Origin: Centropus unirufus
Lineage: Eukaryota; Chordata; Aves; Cuculiformes; Centropidae
Length of the DNA stretch: 64,000 nucleotides
Direction of reading: 5' to 3'
Assembly: GCA_013397695.1 (NCBI GenBank)
Contig: VYZI01000129.1
Location: 1,091,730 to 1,155,729 of the forward strand
Position 1 is the first letter of the stretch, and each line of letters opens with the position of its first letter. The position numbers were made by a program, and so were the translations under genes. The notes under the pieces are model-generated. The model had not been told where the DNA came from. It worked only from the letters and a program-made list of their open reading frames with translations, and made no database searches. Positions 50,568 to 61,760 of the stretch are shown piece by piece.

Positions 50568-52924
50568 GAAATGCATTTGAGAAATAAATAGAGCATACAT
50601 TAAAATGTGACATTTTGTCAGATGACAACTGATATGCACATATTCAGTAATGTTTAAAAATATGACATACGAATAGTACGATAAACATTCTTTTTGATGA
50701 TATAAAGAGTAGGGGGGTTTAAAGTTAGTTTTTACTACTGTTTGTGGAGCTACACTAGGGTGGATGAGATTCTTAGTGGGTACTTTTTGTTCTTTTCCTT
50801 GTCTTTAGTACCATCTGTACAGGTATAAATAAGAACTGTTTCTCTCCTGTTTTCTTCTTGCAGTAGATGGTTAGTATAAAGAATATAGACGGCAGAGCCT
50901 TGGCTTTAACCTTATCCAAGGTGGTTACTCTGTCTGCACTGTCAGAGATTAGGGCTGAAATACTTTCTATGCCCTATCTTTCCACTCAGAGAAGAAAGGC
51001 AGAAGCACAAAAGGAATCATGACTTGATAAATTACTAGGACAAAATATTGGACCACAGTTAAAGACTAGGTTCTGACATCCTTTCTTTTCCTTTTTTCCT
51101 CTTCCCTACTTCATTCATCATCAGCTCCACCATAATGCCTAAGAATCTGTCTCTGGTAGATTAAATAATGCAATTAACCTCTCTCAGGTATTCATGTCTT
51201 TTCAAACCATGAGCAATGGAAAATTAGTATATTGTAGTTGTATTTTGTGATCTTTTATATTACATTTATCTATATCCATCTATGTATCTGCATATGCACT
51301 TATACATGGACATACATCACCACTCCTGTGAATTAGACTGTGTCAAAGGAAAGTAAAGTAGAATAAAACAAAAATTTTTTGTGTTGGGCCTTAGGCTCTA
51401 GATGAATGCTTTCTACGGCTGGAGATTCCTGAGAAAGCTGTCTTTGCTGTATAAAGTAAATCTAACGTTATTGGAAGTTTTAATTTTAGAAATTTTTAGT
51501 ATTTTGATAAACTTGAACCAGGCTGTCAAATGGCTTGAGTAGCACCCTTTGTGTTCAGTACTGGTCAGGATTCCTAAACTTCCTGCAGGGAGATCAATAA
51601 ATTGTAATGGGCAAGTCAGAAAAAGGCATAGGTAGCTATGAACAAGTCATATTCTGCCAAGATGAATCAATTTTTCCTAGCTAGTCGATAGAAGGCATTG
51701 GTTTTGGACATTGCTTCTGGCCATGATATGGAAATGAAACATTGGCAAGGAACCCAGGACATTTCTAACACATGGTCTAAACTGGTGAGCTGAATACATC
51801 TCCAAATAAAGGAAATAATCCTAAGGGTACAAACCTGTCAACCTCTCCATTCTTCTAACATGATTTTCAGCTCTGAGCTAAAGTAGACAGTAAGGGTAAA
51901 AATTTTTAAAGCTCTTGGAAACAGAGTTTATATATATTAGACAGAAAAAGATATATTTTCATACACACATACATCAGATGACATTTTGAGGCCTTTTCCA
52001 ATCTTCTAATACACAGTTAATATGCAAATATATAGAGGCACCTCAATTAATTAATATTTTATATTCACCTATGTCTTGATTATATGATTGGATAAGCTTT
52101 CTTTTATAATTGCTAATAGGACAGCAGGTATATATTCCTACTTCATTAATGTTCTAAACACTTTGTAAACTTGGTTTTCAACCCCTTTGGAAAATTATAG
52201 GTAGCTTCCTCAGTTACCAATGAGCATTTTAATTTTTTTAAAACAAAAACAGATATAAAAGCCAAATGAACAACATGACTTGATAACCAGGATCACTATA
52301 TTCACTTAGTTTTCCCACTTGCCATTCAGCACAGAGCTTGCAACAGAACTTTCTGATATTTTCCTGTTCCCATGCTGGTGAATCTGTGAAAGGAGTAACT
52401 GCAGAACAGCCCCAGTAATGCATTTTTGTTTGCAAATTAGTGAAGCTGCTGGAGAGAAGCTTCTAACATGCATGGTAGGAGGGAACGGAGGCAAGATACT
52501 ATTTACTAGCTTAAGACTGAAATTCCTCAAAACTTTTTTTTCTGCTCCAGCTTCATCCCTTTATCAGCAAAATTACTGCTCTGCTCAGCCCTTTCCCCTG
52601 TTCTTCCTCAGTCCTCAGCTCATTCCCTCACTGCCTTTTTTAAGTACCTGTGGGCTAGCTGTAACTTCATAGGGTGGGAAAAAGTGACTGGGAGAGACAC
52701 ATAAATTTGATTTTTATTCTAAAAAGAATTTTGTATCCAGCATTTAGTACATAAATGTATCCTCTTCCCTCTTCTTAATGTAGCTGCTCCTGTTCAATGA
52801 TCAAATACTAATGGCTTAATGCCTGAATTGTGTGAGTAATGTACAGTCATTACAAGTTTGGGTTGTGCTATAAGATGGCTCTCCTGTTCATAGAAAACAT
52901 ATCTACATTGTATCTCTGTGGAAT

Positions 52925-52955
52925 TTCAGTAGGTAGTAGCAATCTACCTACTGAA
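52925..52955. repeat. Perfect 12-bp inverted repeat (hairpin)
   Basis: 'ttcagtaggtag' (52925-52936) and its exact reverse complement 'ctacctactgaa' (52944-52955) flank the 7-base loop 'tagcaat'. The stem does not extend further. No T-tract follows on either strand, so a bacterial-type terminator reading is not supported. Confidence 0.9.
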
Positions 52956-52959
52956 TCTA

Positions 52960-54740
52960 TCAGAGTAAATCTGACAGAGCTGCTCTTCTACAAGCTTTTC
53001 TGACTTGCTTTGGTGGATCATTGATAACATAAATGAGATTGGCATCAGCAAGAATGACAGTATTCTTCAACCATTAGACCAACACTGAGTGGATGGAGTC
53101 TCATTTACCCCATGAACATTTTGAGTGAAGCAAAGTTATGTCGTAGTTTCCAGATAATCACAAGTTTAAGATCAGAAATGGCAATATTGGACTTCTGGGA
53201 GTATATTAATATTTCTTTTATCACAGTCTACTAAGATCAGTAGGCATTGCTATGTTTTTACTAAAAAACTCATCGGTTGCAATCAAGTCTTCCATTATGA
53301 GTGAGCCCATTACAGTTGACCAATGTCCTCTTCCAGAACATCCAAAATGAAGCGAGTAATCACATGCCTGGTTTCTGGAGACTGTCAAGAGAGCCTCAGA
53401 CATGGCAAGACTCAGGTAGGCAGCCTGAGGCATCAGAAAGATGGACATGGCCTTTGGTTGAAGTTATTTCAAGACTCTTCAGGGTACATACCAGATCAAG
53501 TTAAAAGGTGCACATGCTGTTTTATGGAAAGACATGGGCTCGGACGTCTTATCTTTCCCCTCCACTGTCTCTGCTAAAGATGTTCCTCGTCAGTGTGAGT
53601 GCTCAGCTGAAGTGCCCCTTTTATCCCGCATAGAACAGTTTTTAGTGGGAAAACTGTGAGAGCAAAGCGTCAGAAACGCAGAAATCCCTGTGTGTGCCAG
53701 GTTTCTGTGGAGATAATGCTCACCTCTTCCCAGGACTTTCTTTGCTACTGAAGAGATGCAGTCAAATCTTTCAAGTATTTCAACCCCATCCATGTAAGGA
53801 CAAACTAATTATACCCAGAAGATGCCTGTTTCTCTTCCTCACTGGGAAACTAGAGTAGCTAGCATAGAGTCACATAACTGACTGTTAGATGCATAATGTG
53901 CGGTGAGATGAAAACCATCATTAACAAAACAAAAAAAAATTAAGGTCATAATTTAACCACGAGGAAATAACAAGTTTTGCTACACAAAGCAATATCAGAA
54001 GGATTATACTTTGTATGTATAAATGACCAATGAAAAACCTGACAGATTTATGTTCAGTAGCCTGTTTCTTACTTCAGATCTTACTTCATAGATCTCCCCC
54101 TGAGGTCTCAGTAAAGCTTTTAATTGTATCAAGCATGATTAAAAACCTTTCAGTGAATGCTGGTATTCAATCTCCTCTTTTTTAAAAGTGATATCTCTAC
54201 CTATCTCATTTTCTGTAGATCTGTGAAATTCTGCCGTTCCCTACCCTGCAATTCCTAACCCTGCAAAGAATGGGAGGGTTCTCTCTAATTATCAGAATTG
54301 AAGGACTTTAATAGAAAGAATGGATATTTTCATGTTAATATGCCATATTAAAATTTAATTTATATTTTATATGTATGCATGTGTACATACATTTTTAAAA
54401 CACTATTTGCTCACGAGTCTATCTTGTCTGAGAGACTGTCTGTGTGCACAATTTATCCAATCTAGAAAATATTGATGCAGTGAGGGATAAGTCTTGCATA
54501 TAGTGGGAAAATACGTCAAGGCCAGAAATTAAAATGTTAATAAATTTTCTAAACTGCTGTGCGTGTTTCCTCTTTTCTGGGGGGTTTGTTTGTTTTTGTT
54601 TGTACATCCCCTAAAAATCTACAGAAAATCCTGGTCTTCGGACAATAAAGTTGGGTTTTTTTCTTGCCTGCCACTTCTGTGCACACATAGGATAAGAATC
54701 CTTAAGTCCTTGAACTAAATGAATGCCACTACATAAAATG
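52960..54740. other. Unique sequence with a less AT-rich block (53280-53800)
   Basis: No transposon recognised. Within 53220-53800, frames of 75 (minus 53221-53448), 84 (plus 53323-53577) and 67 codons (minus 53590-53793) overlap, reflecting a locally higher GC content. None shows a motif I recognise. It could be an old processed pseudogene or transposon piece too diverged to identify by eye. Confidence 0.45.
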
Positions 54741-54753
54741 ATGCAAGGACTGA

Positions 54754-54774
54754 CTGTTGGCCTGAAGCCGACAG
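54754..54774. repeat. Short inverted repeat (8-bp stem, one wobble)
   Basis: 'ctgttggc' (54754-54761) and 'gccgacag' (54767-54774) pair around a 5-base loop with a single G-T mismatch. I suspected an LTR boundary here because LTR ends in birds can carry such motifs, but could not follow an LTR from it. Confidence 0.6.
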
Positions 54775-55110
54775 GGATCTATAAGCAAAATATTTTCACC
54801 CTCCTCCCATACAGGGTGCCTACCTCCAGGCTGCCCATTGGAAAATGATTCCCTAATGGGGGAATATTGAACAAGACTATACTAATGATTTAACAGCATA
54901 GAGAAGCATATATGGATGTTTAGACCTGGGCCTTGACGCTGTTTACTGATAAGCTATAACTTTAGGATCCAGAAACAACAGTTTGGAAACAACTGCTTTT
55001 GACAACGGTATTTCTAATAGCCCAAGAGAGGGGAACCTGATGCTTGAAAAAGCACATGCACAGCCTGCATGATCCACAGGTTTTGGAATCGCCTTACACT
55101 ACCTCCTGAC

Positions 55111-55137
55111 ACTGAAAGCACTGAAAGCACTGAAAGC
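55111..55137. repeat. Three perfect copies of a 9-bp unit
   Basis: 'actgaaagc' is repeated three times head to tail at 55111-55119, 55120-55128 and 55129-55137; a partial fourth unit ('ctgaaa') follows at 55138. Confidence 0.95.
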
Positions 55138-56464
55138 CTGAAATTAGAAATCAAACCCTGACAGCGAGAGATGGCAAACCTGTGTGAGTACTACCTGTGT
55201 CAAAGGGAAGAAGTAGAAGGAGTCAAGTGTGTATGAAACAGGGAAGTTAGAATTAATATGAGTATTTTGATGATTTTTCTGGACTGTTTATTATTTTTTC
55301 TTCTTTATTTTTTCTTGTTGCCCTTTAAATAGGTGAGAAAACATATGTGCCTCTGTGCTAGCCAAATGGTCTAGATGATCTCTTAGTTCCCCTCTCTGAG
55401 TAGCAAAAAATGTTCCCTGTGAAGCCTAAGCTTATTACTTTTCCTTTTTTTTTACCTTATGAATTATTTAAGAAGTATTTTTGAAAACTGGTGTTAAAGG
55501 TGTCAAAGCACAGGAGCTGGCTATGTGGAGTACAGCAAAATCTTCAAAATATCCAGGTCCCTAGAACCAACAGTTTTTATACAAGATAATTCTGTAGTAA
55601 AACAAATAGAGCAGGCTTTAGAGGAGACCTGATAAAGTTGCCTCTGCCTTGAATGGCATTGAACATCCTACAACAGTCTGCATAAAATAGAGGACTGTTT
55701 TTGTACCAGTAGCCTCACCCTCCTAAGCACTGTGAAGGAGGAAGCATTATCAAGATCTTTTCCTAAACACGGCATTCAATAGTAATTGCATAAAGCTACA
55801 GTGCAGACCTCCAGTAAGTTATTATTTCCATACTGATACAGGTATATATAGCATTCTACCTAAAAAAAAAGCAAAACCCACTTAAATGATACTTCTTTCC
55901 TTTGTTGGAGCACTAATAACAAGGCCAGCAGAATTACATTGGACTGCAAACTAAGGAGCAGCTCTCTTCTCTAAAGATTTTGAATGTCTCACTCCAAGAT
56001 TCAACCGCTCCTCAACCTTATGATACAGTAATTTAGAAAACCTGAATCTCTTGTCTTGTGTTTGTCTAAAATTTAAATAAGTATACTTTTCACCCTAATT
56101 CCCACATTTCAGATTTATCCATAATTCATAATAAAAAACACATTGCCTCCCTCTAAAAACAATTTGTTGAAAAAATAGCCTGGGGGAATCAAAGGAAAGA
56201 AGTGTAAGAAGTCATGATTTTTTATGCCTTCCTGATGTTTTCACTAGTGGGAATGAACTCAAGAGGCACTTGTGCCTTTATCTTGTTTATTAAAGAAAAT
56301 CACTTCATTATACAACCTGCATTTTCTCTCCTGTGTTTTTGAATAGTGTCTCTATGCTTTGTTACCCTCCAGGGTGAAAGCATCTATGATATTTAAAATA
56401 CTAAGCCAGTCTTCTTGTTGCTGCATGTAGTAACAACTTTAGTAATATCAAGAGAATTTCACTG

Positions 56465-56520
56465 GTAATTAATTTCACCCATTGATGACATATTATGCAA
56501 ATAATTCATATTAGTGTGCA
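56465..56520. promoter_or_regulatory. Possible conserved non-coding element with octamer motif
   Basis: Contains a perfect POU octamer ATGCAAAT (56495-56502) about 25 bp from a TAATTA homeodomain core (56466-56471), within otherwise unremarkable AT-rich DNA. Candidate only; composition alone could produce it. Confidence 0.2.
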
Positions 56521-56799
56521 ATACCAGAGTAAGTTTAAAAGATTTAAAAACTGAACTGTGGGAAGAAAGCGAACCAGCTAATCCCATGGGAGGCCAGTAC
56601 TAGAACAGAATACAAGGGAAAAGAAAACAGGAGAGAAGATATGAGGGGGGAAGAGAGAGAAGCATAGTATACAATTATTTCAAGTAAAAGTGGGGAAGAT
56701 GCAACAGAAAAATTCTAAGTTGGAATTAGTGAGATAGAAACCAGTAAAGTGAAAAGGAAGATGCGGGTAAAAAAGAGATGAGTGATAGGTGTTGCTAGG

Positions 56800-57010
56800 A
56801 CAAAGTTTTAGTGTTAAACTAAAAGAAGGTAGATTCAGACTAGATTTGAGGAAGAGATTTTTTTATAACACAGGTTATGAAATGCTGGAACCGGTTGTCC
56901 AGAGAGGTGGTAGAAGTTCCATCCCTGAAAACATTCAAGGTCACATTGGATGGGGCTCCAAGCAACCTGATCTAGTTGAAGATGCCACTATTCTGGAGGC
57001 TGGACTACAT
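56800..57010 (+). mobile_element. CR1 LINE fragment truncated at its 3' end by an LTR
   Basis: Plus-oriented CR1: 'ggtagattcagactagattt' (56827-56846), 'gaaatgctggaaccggttgt' (56879-56898), 'catccctgaaaacattcaag' (56920-56939), and 'caacctgatctagttgaaga' (56962-56981) follow the order of the CR1 ORF2 end and 3' UTR. The expected terminal 'gattctatga' repeats are missing: the sequence passes via 'ctggaggctggactacatag' into the LTR element near 57010-57020. The 94-codon plus frame at 56789-57073 is this CR1 read through, not a gene. Confidence 0.88.
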
Positions 57011-57016
57011 AGCATT

Positions 57017-57425
57017 TTGGGGGGGTCGATGCCAGTTGCCCACGTAAGCCACCATATCATTGTGCCTCCTTAGCTGGACAGAGGAGAGGAAAGTCTTATG
57101 TGTCAAAATAAGGACAGGGAGAGATCACTCACCAATTGCCATCACAGGTAAAACCAATTTGACTTGGAGGAAAATAATTTAGTTTGTCAACATAAAACAA
57201 GAGAAGGGTAATGAGAAATAAAACTCAACTTTAAAACACCCTTTCCCCACTCATCTCTTCTTACTGTGAAAAACTTTCCTCTGGATTTTTCTCTGCCTCT
57301 TTCCACCAAGCAGAGCAGGGGGAAGGGGAATGGGAGTTGTAGTCATTTCATCACAACTTGCCTCTGCTGTTCCCTCCTCCTCAGTGGGAGGACTCCTTAC
57401 ACTCTTCCCCTACACTCTTTTAGAT
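57017..57425 (-). mobile_element. Subrepeat-type avian LTR element, 3' part
   Basis: A second minus-oriented copy of the family at 7775-8867. The plus strand starts with a G7 run (57019-57025), then 'gatgccagttgcccacgtaa' and 'gacagggagagatcactcac' (57114-57133). 'gggtaatgagaaataaaact' follows (57206-57225), then the GC-richer start of the subrepeat region ending near 'cctccttacactcttcccct'. The 5' two-thirds of the element (in its own sense) is absent. It directly abuts a CR1 on the left, suggesting it inserted into, or recombined with, that CR1. Confidence 0.82.
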
Positions 57426-57481
57426 AACCATTTTAGATAACCGTTTTTCCTGAATGGCACATCAAGCCCAGTATTTCTGCT

Positions 57482-57960
57482 TCATCTAGGATATATATTT
57501 CAGAAAAAAGCCTAATCTTTATCTGAACACTTATCAACCATCTAGGTAACTTTCTGTTGGTTAGTGATATTTTTCTATAAAAATGTGTTTTTAATTTCTA
57601 GTCTCAATTGGCTGATACTCTGTGCTCAATCTCTAGGTCTCTAATGTTTTTGATAGATTAAATTTCCCTCTAGTGCTGCAAGTATTTGCATTTATAGGCC
57701 ATGATCGGGTCACTTCTTAACCTTCATTTCATCAGGCTGAATTGATTGAGCTGGTTTAGTATCTCACTGTAAAGACCTTTTTTTCAGAAGATCATTCTTG
57801 GAGCTCTTTTTTAAGCCATTTCCAATATGTCAACACTGCTTTTAAATGAGTTCATAAACCACAACACAGTCCAGGTCTCCTTAATATCATAGAGAATCAA
57901 AAATAGCATCATTTTTTATTCCTTCTATTTGTCTAAGAATCACATTCTTATCTTCTTCTT
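57482..57960 (-). mobile_element. Old CR1/L3-like LINE fragment
   Basis: Minus-oriented and strongly diverged. Blocks read on the plus strand in LINE order: 'agcctaatctttatctgaac' (57508-57527), 'tgtgtttttaatttctagtc' (57583-57602), 'catgatcgggtcacttctta' (57700-57719), 'catcaggctgaattgattga' (57730-57749), 'gtatctcactgtaaagacct' (57759-57778) and 'ccatttccaatatgtcaaca' (57816-57835), then a short 'accacaacacagtccaggtctcc' echo. These match the distal ORF2/3' region of the ancient CR1/L3 group as I remember it. No open frame survives. Confidence 0.7.
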
Positions 57961-60900
57961 CACATCATTCTCCCACTATAATCTAGTGCCCTATATTGAT
58001 TTCTACTGCTTAGGGAATGCCTTGGGCCAAAATCCTTGCTGGATATGTTTTACTATTGCAGAATACTTCAAAATCTTCAGCAGTCAAGCCATGTATGCAA
58101 CACTTAAATTTGTGGATTATTGTCTGCATAAAGAATATATACCATATGACTACACCAGAAATTTAGTAAAATGATAATTTGATTGAATGTATTCAAAATT
58201 TAGGTAGCATATTGAGGGAATATCTTTTAAAAATACCACTGGATAAAAACAAGAAAAATCAGAGAGAATAATTATTTTTTTTCATTATGGAAGTATTACC
58301 TGACTTCTTGATATCATATTCAGTCATATTAGTTACACAGTGGTATTGAACACTCAGTTAACTGATCTATGGGCGATGTAATGGGTCAGGTTTATACCAC
58401 AACTATGTTTTATTAAAACATGAATAATAATGATTACCATGCTGTCACAAAGATACAGAGATAGTCTCAAAGATCGTGAAAGTTAATAGCTTTTTAGTCA
58501 TTCCTATTGTTGCCTTCATTGTAGGTATATCCCAATGACTCATCTTATTTTTTGATCCATATAAGATTCAAGCATAAGCAGAAACTGGAGTTTTCTATCT
58601 TTGCTGTCCGAGTAAGTTACAACAGAAAATATAGGCAAGAGGAATCAAATTGCATTGTATTGCACCATGGTGACAGGATCCTAGAATTTCTTTTAAGAGT
58701 AGTATTTCATATATTTTTATAATATCTTTTTGCTCAGCTTGAGTCAATATAACTACTCCATGGCGAAAAATATAAACAAAAATATGTTTGCTTTTCCATC
58801 ACTGACATCCTCCATTTAGGTCTGAACACAATTCATTAAAATTCTCATTTTTCTGCTGGTAGCTCTGGTACCGGGGGAAAATATTATTGTTTTCATATCA
58901 ATTCATGCTTTATTACGTTATTTCACTCATCTCTTATTTTTCAGTTTCTGTCACAAGGGATAATTTCCTGAGCCTTTTGTGAGAGACAGATTGATTTGTT
59001 CACATTCAGTAGTAAAGACATAAGTAGAATATGCTTCTGGGTAAAAAAACAGTAGCAAAAGACAAGGTTTTGGATAGATTATCTAAAAGTCACTAAAGAT
59101 AAGGCAACAAAAAAAACCATCCTGTTTCAGATCCTCAGCTGTGTGAGATAGCAATATATTCCTGAATGGTTGCAACCATCTAGACCAATAACAATATTTA
59201 GTACAGGTTTTGCTTGCTTAATATTCAAGAGCAAATTTTAAGACATTGAGTTAATAGCAGACAGGGTGACAAGTAGCCAAGATAATTCTAATTTGCTTTT
59301 TGTGACTGGCTGGGGAGCTATATGTGCTCTGTGCTCCCAGTCAGAATATGGGTAATAATCACATGGCTCTACATGATTTGACTTCATATGCCCTTCACAT
59401 CAATACACTTTCTTCACATTTTGCACTTTCAAGGACAAAGCAAAAAGGATACTTGCTCCACACAAAGTCCAGAAAAATCGTTGTATCTTACAGATGAAGC
59501 AAGGCAGTGATTTAATGCTAATACCATTTTTGACACTAGATTTGACATGCAGAAGATTGGTTAAAGGATGCTGTGGACTTATGCAGTTGCAAATATTATG
59601 TCCTTACTGTATCACACTAGCAGCTATCATTACTGCTGAAAGATTTATCATTCCCAGTATTTGCAATGGAATGAACATGCCTGTAATTGTACTAATCAAG
59701 TATGAAGATGTTCCAAAAAGAGAACATTTTATTGTGGGCTATTTCAGATTCCCGTCCTTAAGATTCCTTTTGTCAAGGGCACTTAAAGCTGCTGGTGAAC
59801 TCATTTTTAGCTTTCTTTTAAGCCTAGACAAATTTGAGTTTCTGGAGATATGACTAAATTTTGATGCCAAATGATTATTCTTCTGGTTTACATCGCAATG
59901 TTAAAAAAGTTAGTGAGGCTTGCCTAGGTCATAGACGTTGCAAAATTTGTCTAATTAAACGTCCATTTCCTAGGAATCATGAATGAACATGTTCTGCTGT
60001 GCCAGTTTGACTTGTGTCTAAATAGTATCATGCAAATCTCCTTCCATGATGCCCTCTGTGAGTCATACATTTGTCTAAATAATAAAATTATTATGACAAA
60101 CATTGCAATGCACATCTGAGAGACATAAAAATGTATATTTATAATCCTGTACTTTGTAGGTATAAAATTTTCAGTCCAGCTCCAGTAGATGCATCTTATT
60201 TAACTTCCAAAACTCAGAAATGAAGAGTGCATTTTGGAAATACTTCATTACTGATTCAACCTGAAGTTCCAACTTGTGACTGTCTTGTGTCCCTATTAAT
60301 CATCCCATGGCAATCCAGTCATGTTTTATAAAGCTTAACCGAATAATGATACCATATCCATTACAATAAGGACCAAAGCGTTGTTCTTAGCCCAAAGGAT
60401 TTAGAATATCATGGACAGCATCATAGCCTCTTTCAGCTAACCAGTGAGACTGATGTGGAAATGATAGGTGACATCTGGTTGCTTGTTATGAGTTGTGATA
60501 TGATCCATAACATCCAGTGTACATCTGTGGTTTGGACTACTGCTATGATACAATACATATGTTTTCTCATTTAAACAGCCTCCCAGCTCCTCAGATCTAA
60601 TGCAGGCTGTTCAGCTCTAGCCCGCACAACTGGTAGTCCCACTAGTATTTATCAATGATGTCTTTTGCTGAGGACTATGGATTCTTCTGTTTTGTGATTG
60701 TTGTTTTCCAGCATTGCAAGCTAATATGATAATGTTTTCTGTAAGTGCATTTGTGTCAAAATAATGTATCACAAAAAGAAACGCAGTTAGCACTTTTCAT
60801 ATAAAATTCTGACAAGAGTCATAGCAGTACAATATAAATTATCCAGTGTTTCTTTGTGGAATCACTTCAAATACTATATCTTACAAAAAAATAAAAATAA

Positions 60901-61039
60901 AAAAAAAACAGAACAAGATACAAGGAAATAGACTTGCTTATTTGGATGGATTTTACAGCATCTGATTAAAATGCCATTTGAATGAATCACAGTTGTTCTA
61001 TTTTTTGGTAAACTTTGGACTAGGTCTGTACAGGAAATC
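57961..61039. other. Unique AT-rich sequence, nothing recognised
   Basis: No transposon or RNA gene was recognised. The 119-codon plus frame at 59494-59853 begins MKQGSDLMLI, is Cys/Leu/Ile-rich and has no motif I recognise; its length is only slightly beyond chance expectation. An A-rich tract is at 60886-60910. Confidence 0.55.
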
Positions 61040-61760
61040 AGACCTGGAGCTGTAGGGAGTTCACTTGCCCAGGCATTGGCAGCAGGGGCTGCAGGGTGTG
61101 AGTAGAGGGCTGACCCATGCCAGACACAGCTGGTTCCAGCCAACCCCAATAGCCCCCTTGCAGGGCATGGCTGAGCACCACAGCCAGGGTGATGGCAAAT
61201 TGGGGAGTGTTTTGAAGAAAAGGCAACAATCATGGAGATAGGAGGAGGGAGCAGAAAGAGTGAGCAAGGGCAGTGAAGAAGGGGAAGAGTTGCTCCAGGG
61301 GCTAGAACAGAAATTCCTCAGCAGCCTGTAGTAAAGACCATAGAGAATCAGATTAACTCCATGCAGTCCATGGAGGACCTCAGGCTGGAGTAGGTGGATA
61401 CCTCCTGGAGGAACTGCATCTCATAAGGACCCCATGTTGAGCAAGAGAAAAGAGTGATAGAGGAGGAGCAGCAGAGAAGCACTGCTGGGTACAGACTGTA
61501 CTCCCCTCTCAGCTGCTGGCACCACACAGGAGTCAGAGTGAAGGAGTGAATCTGAGCCTGGGAAACAGGGGAGAAAATCTTCAGGGGTTGTTTTAATTTT
61601 TGACATTTTTTTTTCTCACTACACAAATTTATTTTAATTGGCAATAAATTAAATTCCCCAAGTTGAGTTTCACTTGCCCATGAAGATACTTGGTAAGTGG
61701 TCTCCCAGTCTTTATCTCAACCCCCAAGAAAGAATTTTATCTGTCTCTTCTTTCTTCAAA
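61040..61760 (+). mobile_element. Subrepeat-type avian LTR element, plus orientation, internally shortened
   Basis: Fourth copy of the family. It opens with a GC-richer part containing 'gccagacacagctggttcca' (61119-61138). It proceeds to a shortened subrepeat region with 'gttgctccaggggctagaac' (61289-61308), 'tgcagtccatggaggacctc' (61362-61381) and 'gctggagtaggtggatacct' (61385-61404). It ends with 'ttggcaataaattaaattcc' (61638-61657), which holds an intact AATAAA at 61643-61648, and 'cttggtaagtggtctcccag' (61690-61709). Overlapping minus-strand frames at 60874-61267 and 61348-61644 are by-products of its GC content. About 0.7 kb against ~1.1 kb for the 7.8 kb copy. Confidence 0.82.
61643..61648 (+). 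promoter_or_regulatory. Polyadenylation signal AATAAA of the LTR element
   Basis: Canonical hexamer in the same relative position as the complementary tttatt at 7935-7940 in the opposite-strand copy; decayed in the 3.2 kb and 57.2 kb copies. Confidence 0.6.

Larger units (their letters stand above)
46741..52920. other. Unique AT-rich sequence, nothing recognised
   Basis: No transposon or gene was recognised over about 6 kb. Local features are a 22-bp duplication (47573-47616), a T15 run at about 48911-48925, and a C11/A9 junction at 50548-50567. Open frames here are under 85 codons. Confidence 0.6.
54775..56780. other. Unique sequence, nothing firmly recognised
   Basis: Contains a 9-bp triplicate at 55111-55137 and an octamer-bearing AT-rich stretch near 56465-56520. 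A 20-bp resemblance to a CR1 tail near 55364-55383 is too short to annotate. Confidence 0.5.

Noticed and set aside
55364..55383. CR1 tail fragment
   Set aside because: Only about 20 bp resemble the CR1 3' UTR, without the terminal repeats.
54700..55400. A full LTR starting at the 54754 hairpin
   Set aside because: Could not find a matching terminus, polyadenylation region or second copy in the window.
56789..57073. 94-codon plus-strand frame as a gene
   Set aside because: It is CR1 3' sequence read through into the adjacent LTR.
59494..59853. 119-codon frame as a gene
   Set aside because: No recognised motif, no supporting context, and its length is close to chance expectation in 64 kb.
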